Source of the DNA: Candidatus Mediterraneibacter gallistercoris
Lineage (GTDB): Bacteria; Bacillota_A; Clostridia; Lachnospirales; Lachnospiraceae
Length of the DNA stretch: 8,854 bases
Direction: 5' to 3'
Assembly (NCBI GenBank): GCA_019119745.1
Contig: DWWI01000142.1
Coordinates: 1-8,854, forward strand
The translations under genes and the position numbers were made by a program. Positions 1 through 7,377 of the stretch are shown in pieces; within the stretch, counting starts at the first letter, position 1; each line of letters opens with the position of its first letter. The notes beneath the pieces are model-generated. The model had not been told where the DNA came from, made no database searches, and saw only the letters and a list, made by a program, of their open reading frames with translations.

Positions 1-666
1 TGCCACCGCATCCAGCACATGCCCGATCACTTCGCTGTGGATGCCTGCCTGTTCTTTCAGTCTGGCGATCAGCCCGAGTGTGATCTGATCGATCGACATT
101 CCATTCAGTGTTGTGTTCAGAAGCATGTTCAGCTTCAACAGAGTTTCATTGCTTAGTGTTTCACCGACCTCGATGATCTTATTCTTGATCACATTGCCGC
201 CGAGCACGATGACCGCCACGATCTGTTCCTCATCCACCTGCGAGAGCTGGATGAATTTTAATGTATTGCGGCTGTTCATCGGAGCCGAAACCATTGTCGC
301 ATAATTGGTATTGGAAGCAAGCACCTTTGCCGCCTGCTGCAGTACCTTCTCGACCTTGTCGGCTTTCTCCAGCATCGCATCCTCGCGCTCTGTGATCTCC
401 TGTTCTTTCTCCTCCATGAGCATATCCACATACAGCCGGTATCCTTTATCTGAAGGAATTCTTCCCGCCGATGTATGGGGCTGGAAAATATATCCGAGAT
501 CTTCCAGATCCGCCATCTCATTTCGGATCGTCGCGGAACTTAAGTTCAGTTCCGTGTATTTTGAAAGAGTACGCGAGCCGACCGGTTCACCGGTCTCAAG
601 GTAATTCTGGATAATGGCTTTCAATATGATCAGTTTTCTTTCGCTTAATGATGTATCGACCGCCAT
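1..666 (-). CDS. hrcA: Heat-inducible transcription repressor HrcA, 3' end beyond the window
   Basis: HrcA is the repressor of class I heat-shock genes. It binds CIRCE operators ahead of hrcA-grpE-dnaK and groESL, and needs GroEL to stay active. The frame opens with ATG at 666-664 (MAVDTSLSERKLIILKAI) and stays open for 222 codons to the left edge; full HrcA proteins are about 340 residues, so roughly the last third is missing. Residues 1-75 form the winged-helix DNA-binding region, with the family signature SSATIRNEMADLEDLGY and then HTSAGRIPSDKGYRLYVD. The following stretch (MNSRNTLKFIQLSQVDEEQ, then VIVLGGNVIKNKIIEVG) matches the GAF-like and dimerization part. The start is fixed by AAGGAGGAAA at 680-671, four bases upstream. 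A CIRCE operator and promoter lie directly upstream, which fits autoregulation. grpE and dnaK are expected next on the left, outside the window. Confidence 0.96.
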   Translation of the reverse strand, partial: MAVDTSLSERKLIILKAIIQNYLETGEPVGSRTLSKYTELNLSSATIRNEMADLEDLGYIFQPHTSAGRIPSDKGYRLYVDMLMEEKEQEITEREDAMLEKADKVEKVLQQAAKVLASNTNYATMVSAPMNSRNTLKFIQLSQVDEEQIVAVIVLGGNVIKNKIIEVGETLSNETLLKLNMLLNTTLNGMSIDQITLGLIARLKEQAGIHSEVIGHVLDAVA

Positions 667-670
667 TATG

Positions 671-680
671 TTTCCTCCTT
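671..680 (-). promoter_or_regulatory. Ribosome binding site of hrcA
   Basis: On the minus strand this reads AAGGAGGAAA, a near-perfect anti-16S match, followed by CATA and then the ATG of hrcA. It decides the hrcA start. It lies 9 nt downstream of the CIRCE right arm, so structure formed by CIRCE in the leader RNA could affect its access; that last point is inference. Confidence 0.85.
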
Positions 681-688
681 TCCCGCTA

Positions 689-715
689 TTAGCACTCCTT
701 TGTTTCGAGTGCTAA
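689..715. promoter_or_regulatory. CIRCE operator (HrcA binding site)
   Basis: This is a perfect inverted repeat, TTAGCACTC (689-697), 9-nt spacer (698-706), GAGTGCTAA (707-715). It matches the CIRCE consensus at all 18 arm positions and in spacer length. HrcA binds this element as a dimer and blocks transcription. Here it lies just downstream of the predicted transcription start and 22 nt before the hrcA start codon, so it is also within the leader RNA. Confidence 0.97.
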
Positions 716-730
716 CACCTTTCGTATATT

Positions 731-759
731 AAGATAGCACTCACATTTCCGTTTGTCAA
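731..759 (-). promoter_or_regulatory. Sigma-A-type promoter of hrcA
   Basis: On the minus strand the -35 box is TTGACA (759-754, full consensus), then a 17-nt spacer, then the -10 box TATCTT (736-731). TGC directly precedes the -10 box, giving an extended -10. Transcription should begin near 725-723, leaving a leader of about 58 nt that carries CIRCE. The spacer ends in a further CIRCE-like half-site (735-742), described in the findings. Confidence 0.85.
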
Positions 760-787
760 CCATGTTTATAGATTTTTTATCGAAATA

Positions 788-864
788 AGTTCAGCCATGG
801 AGCTGTCCGGGAGAGAAAATCATGCTCGCATGATTTTTCGAGTGGACTGCTTCATGGCTGAACT
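788..864. repeat. Nested inverted repeat between hemW and hrcA
   Basis: The outer arms AGTTCAGCCATG (788-799) and CATGGCTGAACT (853-864) are perfectly complementary over 12 bp. Inside, 801-803 pairs with 849-851 and 805-808 with 844-847, with single mismatches between. At the centre AAAATCATG (816-824) and CATGATTTT (829-837) form a 9-bp stem around CTCG. The whole 77-nt unit could fold into one long hairpin on either strand. It begins 5 nt after the hemW stop codon and ends 28 nt before the hrcA -35 box. It may end the lepA-hemW transcript, but no clear T-run follows (TATTTCG on the minus strand), so a simple intrinsic terminator is not well supported. It may instead be a dispersed intergenic palindrome of the REP/MITE kind. 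No open frame in it looks coding. Confidence 0.8.
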
Positions 865-868
865 GTTA

Positions 869-2119
869 CTACAGTATAAATTCACTGAATACGTAATTGC
901 TCACATCGGTTCCCCGCTCTGTCAGACGGATCCTCCCATCCTGCACGATCAGCAGCCCCTGCTCCTCCATTTTCCTGATCTGCGGCCCGTACACTTCAAA
1001 GACATCTCTGTCAAACGCCTCGCAGAATTCATTCATAGAGATTCCTTCGGTCTTGCGCAGGCCGAGGAACATAAACTCTTCCATCTGGTCTTCACGGGAC
1101 AGAGATTCGACTTCTTCACGGATACCTGACAGGCAGTCTGTGCTGTTCGGCAGTCCTGCCGGATCTGAAGCTGACTTTTCAAAAAATTCAAGATATTTTT
1201 TCATATCTTCCGTATTATGGAATCTGCACTCATCAATCAGTGAGGATGCTCCAAGTCCAAGTCCGAGATACTCTTTTCTCTCCCAGTAACCCAGATTGTG
1301 CCGGCACTCATATCCGTCTTTTGCATAATTGGATATCTCATATCTGTGATAACCGTACCCGGCAAGAATCTCTTCCGTAGCTTTATAGATCTCACGCTCA
1401 GTATCCTCGTCCGGAAGCGGCGGGAGAACAGTCTGACATCCGTCCGCTTCTCTGGCCTTGTCGTTCTCCGTTTCAAAATTGCAGCCCGCTTCCTCTCCGT
1501 ACCGCTCATAAAACGGAGTACCCTCCTCTATGATCAGGCTGTAGGCGGAGATATGCTCAGGCTCCAGCTCCGCCGCCGTGCGCAGTGTCCTGCTCCAGCT
1601 CTCCAATGTCTGTCCGGGAATTGCCGATATGAGATCAATATTCACGTTCCGGAATCCTGCCCCGCGCACAGTCTCCCATGTATTTAAGAACTCCCTGTAT
1701 GTGTGAATGCGCCCGAGCATCCGGAGTTCATCGTCATTTACAGACTGCAGTCCGATACTGAGCCGGTTGACACCGCATTTCTTCCATACCGCAGCTTTTC
1801 CTTCCGTCACAGTTCCCGGATTCACTTCCATAGTAATCTCCGCACTGTCGGATATGTCAAAGCTTTCATATAGGGCGCGGAATATCTCTGCAATCTCATC
1901 TTCGCCCAGAACAGACGGAGTGCCTCCGCCCAGAAATATGGTGCTCACCTTATAGTTTCTATATTCTTCTTTCTCCGCCCGGATCTCTTTTGTCAGGGCA
2001 TCTACATAAAGTGTCCGCTCCTGCATATCTGCAGGGGCGGACAGAAAATCACAGTATGCACATTTTCTCACACAGAACGGAATATGCACATACAGTTCCA
2101 GCTCTTTTTTAATCATCAT
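869..2119 (-). CDS. hemW: Heme chaperone HemW, radical SAM family (formerly called oxygen-independent coproporphyrinogen III oxidase)
   Basis: HemW binds a [4Fe-4S] cluster and S-adenosylmethionine and is known as a heme-binding chaperone that delivers heme to target proteins. It resembles HemN but is not thought to oxidize coproporphyrinogen. The radical SAM cluster motif is [11 protein letters not shown] (C16, C20, C23); the residue pattern YCDF rather than the HemN-type fourth cysteine favours HemW. GGGTPS (64-69) is the glycine-rich SAM-binding motif, [16 protein letters not shown] (189-204) is typical of the family, and HNLGYW (274-279) with GLGLGASS follows. The C-terminal HemN domain covers about residues 320-405. 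At 416 residues it is somewhat longer than the usual 375-390, with extra sequence near 207-235 and 314-340. The start is ATG at 2119 or the adjacent ATG at 2116, overlapping the lepA 3' end by 11 or 8 nt. No strong ribosome binding site is visible, so translational coupling is likely. It ends in tandem stops TAG-TAA (871-866). Confidence 0.94.
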   Translation of the reverse strand: MMIKKELELYVHIPFCVRKCAYCDFLSAPADMQERTLYVDALTKEIRAEKEEYRNYKVSTIFLGGGTPSVLGEDEIAEIFRALYESFDISDSAEITMEVNPGTVTEGKAAVWKKCGVNRLSIGLQSVNDDELRMLGRIHTYREFLNTWETVRGAGFRNVNIDLISAIPGQTLESWSRTLRTAAELEPEHISAYSLIIEEGTPFYERYGEEAGCNFETENDKAREADGCQTVLPPLPDEDTEREIYKATEEILAGYGYHRYEISNYAKDGYECRHNLGYWERKEYLGLGLGASSLIDECRFHNTEDMKKYLEFFEKSASDPAGLPNSTDCLSGIREEVESLSREDQMEEFMFLGLRKTEGISMNEFCEAFDRDVFEVYGPQIRKMEEQGLLIVQDGRIRLTERGTDVSNYVFSEFIL

Positions 2120-3923
2120 CCAGTTTCAGCACACTCATAAACGCCTTCTGCGGGATCTCTACATTGCCCACCTGACGCATGCGCTTCTTTCCTTCCTCCT
2201 GCTTCTCCAGCAGTTTCTTCTTACGGGAGATATCTCCGCCGTAACACTTCGCCAGCACATCTTTCCTCATGGCTTTCACAGTCTCACGTGCAATGATCTT
2301 GCTGCCGATGGCTGCCTGAATCGGAATCTCGAAGAGCTGTCTCGGTATCTCCTGTTTCAGCTTTTCGCACATTCTTCTGCCTCTGTCGTAAGCACTGCCT
2401 GCGAATACAATAAAGGAGAGAGCATCCACCTCTTCTTTATTAATAAGGATATCCAGCTTCACAAGCTCAGATCTCTGATAGCCCATCATCTCATAATCAA
2501 AAGATGCATATCCTCTTGACCTCGACTTCAGCGCGTCGAAGAAATCATAAATGATCTCGTTGAGCGGAAGATGATAATGAAGCACGGCACGTTTCTCCTC
2601 GATATATTCCATACTCTGATAGATTCCGCGGCGCTCCTGACACAGATCCATGATCGCCCCAATGTATTCTGAAGTAACCATGATCTCCGCTTTCACCATC
2701 GGTTCTTCCATATAGTCGATCTCGGACGGGTCCGGCATATTTGTAGGATTCGTCAGGTCGATGACCTCGCCGCTCGTCTTATGGACTTTGTAGATAACAC
2801 TGGGAGCCGTTGTCACCAGATCCAGATTATATTCTCTCTCGAGACGTTCCTGAATGATCTCAAGATGAAGAAGTCCGAGGAAGCCGCACCGGAACCCGAA
2901 ACCAAGGGCAACCGATGTCTCCGGTTCGAACTGGAGGGCCGCGTCATTGAGCTGAAGCTTTTCAAGCGCATCTCTCAGATCCGGATACTTGGCTCCGTCC
3001 GCGGGATAAAGTCCGCAGTATACCATGGGATTTACTTTTTTGTATCCGGGCAGAGGCTCTGCGCACGGATTCTCTGCGTTTGTGATCGTATCGCCCACAT
3101 GAGTGTCCTTTACGTTTTTCAGGCTTGCGGTAATATAGCCTACCATTCCGGCGCTCAGCTCATCACAGGGGATAAACTGTCCTGCCCCGAATGTTCCCAC
3201 TTCCACGACTTCCGCTTTCGCGCCGGTAGCCATCATGAGCATGGGGGTTCCCTTTTTCACGGTTCCCTCTTTGATCCGGCAGAAAACAATTACTCCTTTA
3301 TAGGGATCATACTTGGAATCAAATATCAATGCCTTCAAAGGCGCCTTGGGATCTCCCGTGGGCGCAGGTATCTTTTTCACAATCTGTTCCAGTACTTCAT
3401 GTACATTCTGTCCTGTCTTGGCCGATATGAGCGGAGCGTCCTCCGCGTCAATACCGATGACATCCTCGATTTCCTCTTTGACGCGCTCCGGATCCGCACT
3501 GGGCAGGTCGATCTTATTGATAACCGGCATTACGTCCAGATCGTGATCCAGCGCCAGATAAACATTTGCAAGAGTCTGCGCTTCCACTCCCTGTGCCGCG
3601 TCCACCACTAGAATCGCCCCGTCGCATGCCGCAAGGCTTCTGGATACTTCATAATTGAAATCCACATGTCCCGGCGTGTCGATCAGGTTGAACATATACT
3701 CTTCACCGTCGTCCGCCTTATAGATAGTACGGACCGCCTGAGCTTTGATCGTGATACCTCTCTCTCTTTCCAGATCCATGTTGTCAAGGACCTGAGCCTG
3801 CATCTCGCGGCTCGTGAGAAGTCCTGTCATCTCAATGATACGATCCGCCAGAGTGGACTTGCCGTGATCGATATGTGCGATAATGCAAAAATTTCTGATT
3901 TTACTCTGATCTATTACTGCCAA
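2109..3923 (-). CDS. lepA: Elongation factor 4, ribosomal back-translocase GTPase LepA
   Basis: LepA (EF4) is a translational GTPase that acts on the ribosome, promoting back-translocation and affecting initiation and assembly. All GTPase motifs are present, numbered from the TTG start: AHIDHGKST (16-24, P-loop), ERGIT (54-58, switch I), DTPGH (82-86, switch II) and NKID (136-139). Domain II, the two EF-G-like domains ([21 protein letters not shown] region) and the LepA-specific C-terminal domain [16 protein letters not shown], starting near residue 560, follow. The length, 604 residues, is normal. I prefer TTG at 3923-3921 over ATG at 3929-3927: GGAGG at 3935-3931 is 7 nt from the TTG but only 1 nt from the ATG, and [12 protein letters not shown] matches the usual start of Lachnospiraceae LepA as I recall it. 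holA lies 27 nt upstream, and hemW overlaps the 3' end. Confidence 0.97.
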   Translation of the reverse strand: MAVIDQSKIRNFCIIAHIDHGKSTLADRIIEMTGLLTSREMQAQVLDNMDLERERGITIKAQAVRTIYKADDGEEYMFNLIDTPGHVDFNYEVSRSLAACDGAILVVDAAQGVEAQTLANVYLALDHDLDVMPVINKIDLPSADPERVKEEIEDVIGIDAEDAPLISAKTGQNVHEVLEQIVKKIPAPTGDPKAPLKALIFDSKYDPYKGVIVFCRIKEGTVKKGTPMLMMATGAKAEVVEVGTFGAGQFIPCDELSAGMVGYITASLKNVKDTHVGDTITNAENPCAEPLPGYKKVNPMVYCGLYPADGAKYPDLRDALEKLQLNDAALQFEPETSVALGFGFRCGFLGLLHLEIIQERLEREYNLDLVTTAPSVIYKVHKTSGEVIDLTNPTNMPDPSEIDYMEEPMVKAEIMVTSEYIGAIMDLCQERRGIYQSMEYIEEKRAVLHYHLPLNEIIYDFFDALKSRSRGYASFDYEMMGYQRSELVKLDILINKEEVDALSFIVFAGSAYDRGRRMCEKLKQEIPRQLFEIPIQAAIGSKIIARETVKAMRKDVLAKCYGGDISRKKKLLEKQEEGKKRMRQVGNVEIPQKAFMSVLKLDDD

Positions 3924-3930
3924 TTTCATT

Positions 3931-3935
3931 CCTCC
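3931..3935 (-). promoter_or_regulatory. Ribosome binding site deciding the lepA start
   Basis: This reads GGAGG on the minus strand. Only one base separates it from ATG at 3929, which is too close for normal initiation, while seven bases separate it from the in-frame TTG at 3923, the optimal range. It therefore argues for a TTG start two codons inside the longer frame. Confidence 0.75.
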
Positions 3936-3950
3936 ATGTTTTAGCTGAAT

Positions 3951-4931
3951 TTATACTGAATGTTTTACGATAAACAATTCGACAGCCAGATGGTCCGTCA
4001 TAAGTCCGGTCTTTACCCGCTGTTCAAGATCTGCGCTTTCCTCCATAACATTTCTCAGGTCATCCGCCTGAAAACGTTTTGCCAGATCCATGTATTTCCC
4101 CGCCACAAAGGGATGCAGGCCGGCTTTCGACGCAATATCTTTTCTTCCGTAGCCCTGCCTTGAAAGCTGCTTTACGTGGAACAGATCCCTGTATTCTTTC
4201 GACATAAGTGACAGAATACGCATGGGCGGTTCTTTCAGCGCGAGCAGGTCATAGTACAGATCGAGCGCCCGGCGCTGGTCTCCTGCTGCCACCGCATTTA
4301 CCATATCAAAGATGTGGTTTGTGATCTGCGTCACACAGATGGCATCCACGTCTTCCCTCGTAATGACATTCCTGTCCAGGCAGTAGCAGAACAGCTTTTC
4401 CAGCTCTTTCGTGATATTCTCCATATCCGTGCCCACTTTATTCAGAAAATACGCGATATCCGGCTGTGACATCTCTTTTTTCTCTTTTCGGACCAGTCCG
4501 GATACCCATTTCCGGAGCGTATTCTCATCCTGAGCGGCGAGCTCCACGATATGTCCCTTTGCTTTCACGGCTTTATAGAGTTTGCTCCGCTTATCCACCT
4601 CGTTTTCTATGAAAATAAAATGCGTCGTCCGGGGCAGGCCATCATTAATATAATCCGCCAGATCATTTCCTCCGGTCTTGAAAAATCCAGTATCCTCGAA
4701 CACGATCAGTCGGCGCTCTGAAAAAAAAGGCAGGGTCTCCGCCAGATCGATGACTTCTTTGATATCTGTCTTCTTTCCTTCGTAATAGGAATAGTTCATC
4801 GTATCCCCTTCAGGAACCATTGCTTTAATAAACCGTTCCTTATACTGCTTCTTCAGATAGGACTCCTGACCATAGAGGAGATAAATCTGTTTAAATTGTC
4901 CTGTTTTTAAATCTTCATTCAGGCTTTTCAT
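3951..4931 (-). CDS. holA: DNA polymerase III subunit delta
   Basis: HolA is the delta subunit of the clamp loader. It opens the DnaN sliding clamp and works with tau/gamma and delta-prime to load it on primed DNA. From ATG at 4931-4929 the protein has 326 residues, close to the family norm of about 330-345. The N-terminus MKSLNEDLKTGQFKQIYLLYG with ESYLKKQYKERF is the typical start of the delta ATPase-like domain, followed by ETLPFFSERRLIVFEDTGFF. The helical C-terminal region contains ITNHIFDMVNAVAAG, MRILSLMSKEYRDLFHVKQL and ends near LMTDHLAVELFIV, as in Firmicutes HolA (YqeN type). Like other delta subunits it lacks a canonical Walker A motif. The frame can be extended 13 codons to a TTG at 4970, but that codon lies in the -35 box. 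It lies 70 nt after comEC and 27 nt before lepA. Confidence 0.94.
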   Translation of the reverse strand: MKSLNEDLKTGQFKQIYLLYGQESYLKKQYKERFIKAMVPEGDTMNYSYYEGKKTDIKEVIDLAETLPFFSERRLIVFEDTGFFKTGGNDLADYINDGLPRTTHFIFIENEVDKRSKLYKAVKAKGHIVELAAQDENTLRKWVSGLVRKEKKEMSQPDIAYFLNKVGTDMENITKELEKLFCYCLDRNVITREDVDAICVTQITNHIFDMVNAVAAGDQRRALDLYYDLLALKEPPMRILSLMSKEYRDLFHVKQLSRQGYGRKDIASKAGLHPFVAGKYMDLAKRFQADDLRNVMEESADLEQRVKTGLMTDHLAVELFIVKHSV

Positions 4932-4940
4932 AACTCTTGT

Positions 4941-4970
4941 ATTATAAAGGAAGGGGCCCCTGTTTGACAA
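4941..4970 (-). promoter_or_regulatory. Predicted promoter of holA
   Basis: On the minus strand the -35 box is TTGTCA (4970-4965), then an 18-nt spacer, then the full-consensus -10 box TATAAT (4946-4941). The spacer holds the palindrome GGGGCCCC (4960-4953). Transcription would start near 4935-4934, only 3-4 nt before the holA ATG, giving a nearly leaderless mRNA. No Shine-Dalgarno sequence is visible between the -10 box and the ATG. Either initiation is leaderless, or holA is mainly translated from read-through comEC mRNA. Confidence 0.6.
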
Positions 4971-4983
4971 GAGGTTTGTAATA

Positions 4984-5002
4984 ACAGTTCAAGCCGAACT
5001 GT
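4984..5002. repeat. Short hairpin at the 3' end of comEC
   Basis: ACAGTTC (4984-4990) and GAACTGT (4996-5002) form a perfect 7-bp stem around AAGCC. On the minus strand it begins at the last base of the comEC stop codon and is followed by TATTAC, so it is a weak terminator at best. Its arms resemble the tips of the nested palindrome after hemW. Confidence 0.55.
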
Positions 5003-7377
5003 CACTCTGTTATAAAACCTTGTATTGTCATCTTCTCGCCGTCGCTTCGTATCGTAACCGCTCCGTTATCCTGTGTGGAACAGACCGCGCACCCGGCAGC
5101 GCTAAATCTCTGCAGCGTCTCTGTGTGAGGATGCCCGTATCGGTTGTCCACGCCGGCTGAAATGACGGCATACTCCGGTTGTGTAAGTTCAAGGAATTTT
5201 TCTGTACCGGAATTTTTCGATCCATGATGGGCGGCTTTCAGAACGTCATAGTCCCTCAGCCGCCCGGAGCTGATCAGTTTCTCTTCCCCGGCGCCTTCCA
5301 CATCACCGGTAAACAGCATGTCAAATTCCCCGTAAGACAGATCCAGCACAAGAGAGGTCTCATTTCCCGGATCCACTCCCAGACCGCTTTCCGGTCCGAT
5401 ACAGGTGAGAATCAGTCCAATCTCCTCTTCTGCCCCGTCTGATGTGATCTCATCTCCCGGATCCATGACAGCCACTCTGATCCCGTTTTTTACGGCAGTC
5501 TGTGCAAGTGCGATAAGTTTTTCATCCTGATGTTCCGGAGACGGCATCACCAGATTTCGAATCTTCACTCCAAACATCTGGTTCTCGAGCATTTCCTGCA
5601 CTCCGCTGATATGGTCATCATCCCCATGGGTCACAAATATGTAATCAATCGTATCTACTCCCTGAGAGAGAAAATAAGGCTCCAGACGGTAGGTCCCCAC
5701 TGAGGTGACATCACTGCTTCCGCCGTCGATGAGACAGTTTAAAGAAGCGTTCCGGATGTGGATTCCGTCTCCCTGTCCCACATCCAATACTGTAACCTGC
5801 ACTTCGTTCTGCCATTGAAAGCTGATTCTGCATAGCAGAGCCATACAGGCCGCAAACAACAGCATCCCGCACCCCGGGAGCCGGCATAATTTCCGGCTTT
5901 CATTCGGAATTTTGTTCCTGTCTGTCTCCTTTTCTTCCGCCCGTTCTCTTTTCAGTACTATATACCGGTAAGAAAGCCAGAATGCGAACAGCACGAGATA
6001 ATACACCGCAAGCCAGAGCAGTTCCGGTTTTCCCGCGACAAAACGGTTACCGGGAAGCCTGCATGCCCATGTACATATCTGGTCATATGCCCGGAGCACC
6101 CAGCGGCAGACCTGAAGCACAACGCCGCCTGCTGCATCAGACAGAAGACTCGCCGCGGAACCTATGACTCCTGCTCCCATGGCAGCCGGCATGACAGGTA
6201 TCACGATCAGATTAAGGGAAACAGAATATGGCGGGATCTCAAAATAGAACCAGAGCATAGGTCCAAGCAGCAGCACATTGACGGCAAGACTGGTACACAG
6301 ACCGTTCATGATCCACAGAACTGCCGCAAGGACTTTTCTCTGAAGGCTCAGGAACCGTCCTTTTTTCTTATGCTCAAGCCTTTTCTTCCAGGCACTGATA
6401 TTCGCGCATCCGAACATCTCGGAGAATACCGGACCAAGAAGAGCGATCCCGAGGATAGCTCCATAAGAAAGCTGAAATCCTGCATCCGTCAGATACAGCG
6501 GCTGCCGGAAACAGAGAATTGCAGCAGACAGGAACAGACTGGTCAGAAGATCATAGTCTCTGCCCGTGATCTCTGCTCCGATCCTCACAAGGAACATGAT
6601 AAGGGCCCGGAGGCTGGAGACACCGGCTCCGATCATCATGCTGTACAAAACCAGGAGGACACCTCCCGCAAGACCTGAGACAATAAATCCGCATCCGGCT
6701 TTCCGCAGAAGATTATAGATGCCCATGCCCAGAAACGTCATATGCAGGCCGGAAATGGCAAGCAGATGGCTGATTCCGCACTTCTGGTACATTGTCTTCA
6801 TCTCTGCATCCAGTCCGCTTTTTTCTCCCAGAAGGACAGCACTCATCGTTCCTCCGTAATATTTCCCGAGATGACGGATCAGCAGATTGTTCCACTTTTC
6901 TCTGAGCTCCGAAAGGAACTGCCGGACAGGTCTTGTATCAAAGGACTGTACCCTGATCTGCTTTGCCCATACCAGTACATGGATTCCCTGCCGCATATAA
7001 TATGCTTTTTGGTCAAAATTCCCCGGATTCCGGGCAGGTTCAAAAGTTGCCGCCTCGCCCGAGACGGCAACACGGTTCCCGATTTTTATTGCTGTAGATT
7101 TTTCAGTTTCATTTTTGGAAATATACACAAGAATTTCAGACTCATTGATGATCTGATCTGCGACAGATACAGTGCTGTCTTTCAGAAAGACAGCCGTTAC
7201 TCTTTCCTTTTCCTCGATCCTGTATACAGCGCCCGCAAGTTCAACCTGCTTTTCGCCATAAGAAACCGCCTTTTCCAGTGCGGAAGGTTCCATATCTTCC
7301 ACACCGAAAAAGAAAACTCTTATCCCCTGTATTACAAGAAACAAAATACATATTGCACAAAGAGGCCGTTTTTTCAT
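5002..7377 (-). CDS. comEC: DNA internalization-related competence protein ComEC/Rec2
   Basis: ComEC is the inner-membrane channel through which single-stranded DNA enters in natural transformation; its C-terminal metallo-beta-lactamase domain is proposed to degrade the other strand. All three expected regions are present in 791 residues, a normal full length. An N-terminal membrane anchor (6-24) is followed by an OB-fold/DUF4131 region (about 40-145). The polytopic Competence domain (about 170-475) carries HLLAISGLHM (204-213) and many hydrophobic segments. The hydrolase domain (about 525-785) has DVGQGD (532-537), the metal-binding HGDDDH (584-589), TGD (690-692), HHGS (717-720) and GHPH (748-751), so the metal ligands appear intact. 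The ATG overlaps the stop codon of the upstream GerMN gene as ATGA, and no strong ribosome binding site is seen, which suggests coupling. comEA and comEB are not beside it here. Intact motifs suggest a functional protein, but they do not prove that the host is competent. Confidence 0.95.
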   Translation of the reverse strand: MKKRPLCAICILFLVIQGIRVFFFGVEDMEPSALEKAVSYGEKQVELAGAVYRIEEKERVTAVFLKDSTVSVADQIINESEILVYISKNETEKSTAIKIGNRVAVSGEAATFEPARNPGNFDQKAYYMRQGIHVLVWAKQIRVQSFDTRPVRQFLSELREKWNNLLIRHLGKYYGGTMSAVLLGEKSGLDAEMKTMYQKCGISHLLAISGLHMTFLGMGIYNLLRKAGCGFIVSGLAGGVLLVLYSMMIGAGVSSLRALIMFLVRIGAEITGRDYDLLTSLFLSAAILCFRQPLYLTDAGFQLSYGAILGIALLGPVFSEMFGCANISAWKKRLEHKKKGRFLSLQRKVLAAVLWIMNGLCTSLAVNVLLLGPMLWFYFEIPPYSVSLNLIVIPVMPAAMGAGVIGSAASLLSDAAGGVVLQVCRWVLRAYDQICTWACRLPGNRFVAGKPELLWLAVYYLVLFAFWLSYRYIVLKRERAEEKETDRNKIPNESRKLCRLPGCGMLLFAACMALLCRISFQWQNEVQVTVLDVGQGDGIHIRNASLNCLIDGGSSDVTSVGTYRLEPYFLSQGVDTIDYIFVTHGDDDHISGVQEMLENQMFGVKIRNLVMPSPEHQDEKLIALAQTAVKNGIRVAVMDPGDEITSDGAEEEIGLILTCIGPESGLGVDPGNETSLVLDLSYGEFDMLFTGDVEGAGEEKLISSGRLRDYDVLKAAHHGSKNSGTEKFLELTQPEYAVISAGVDNRYGHPHTETLQRFSAAGCAVCSTQDNGAVTIRSDGEKMTIQGFITE

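Noticed and set aside
788..864. Reading the nested palindrome as a standard intrinsic terminator.
   Set aside because: The distal arm is followed by TATTTCG rather than a run of T, and the stem is much longer and more interrupted than typical. A terminator role remains possible but is not shown.
797..1129. A plus-strand open frame that begins in the nested palindrome and runs opposite hemW.
   Set aside because: The frame is mostly the complement of the hemW 3' end, with no ribosome binding site or recognizable product.
2781..3611. A 276-codon open frame on the plus strand, opposite lepA.
   Set aside because: It lies wholly antisense to a highly conserved gene, has no ribosome binding site of note, and its translation resembles no protein family. 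Long antisense frames are expected opposite well-used codons.
4932..4970. A 13-residue N-terminal extension of HolA from TTG at 4970.
   Set aside because: The TTG is part of the predicted -35 box, the extension does not resemble the start of delta subunits, and the family-typical start is the ATG at 4931.
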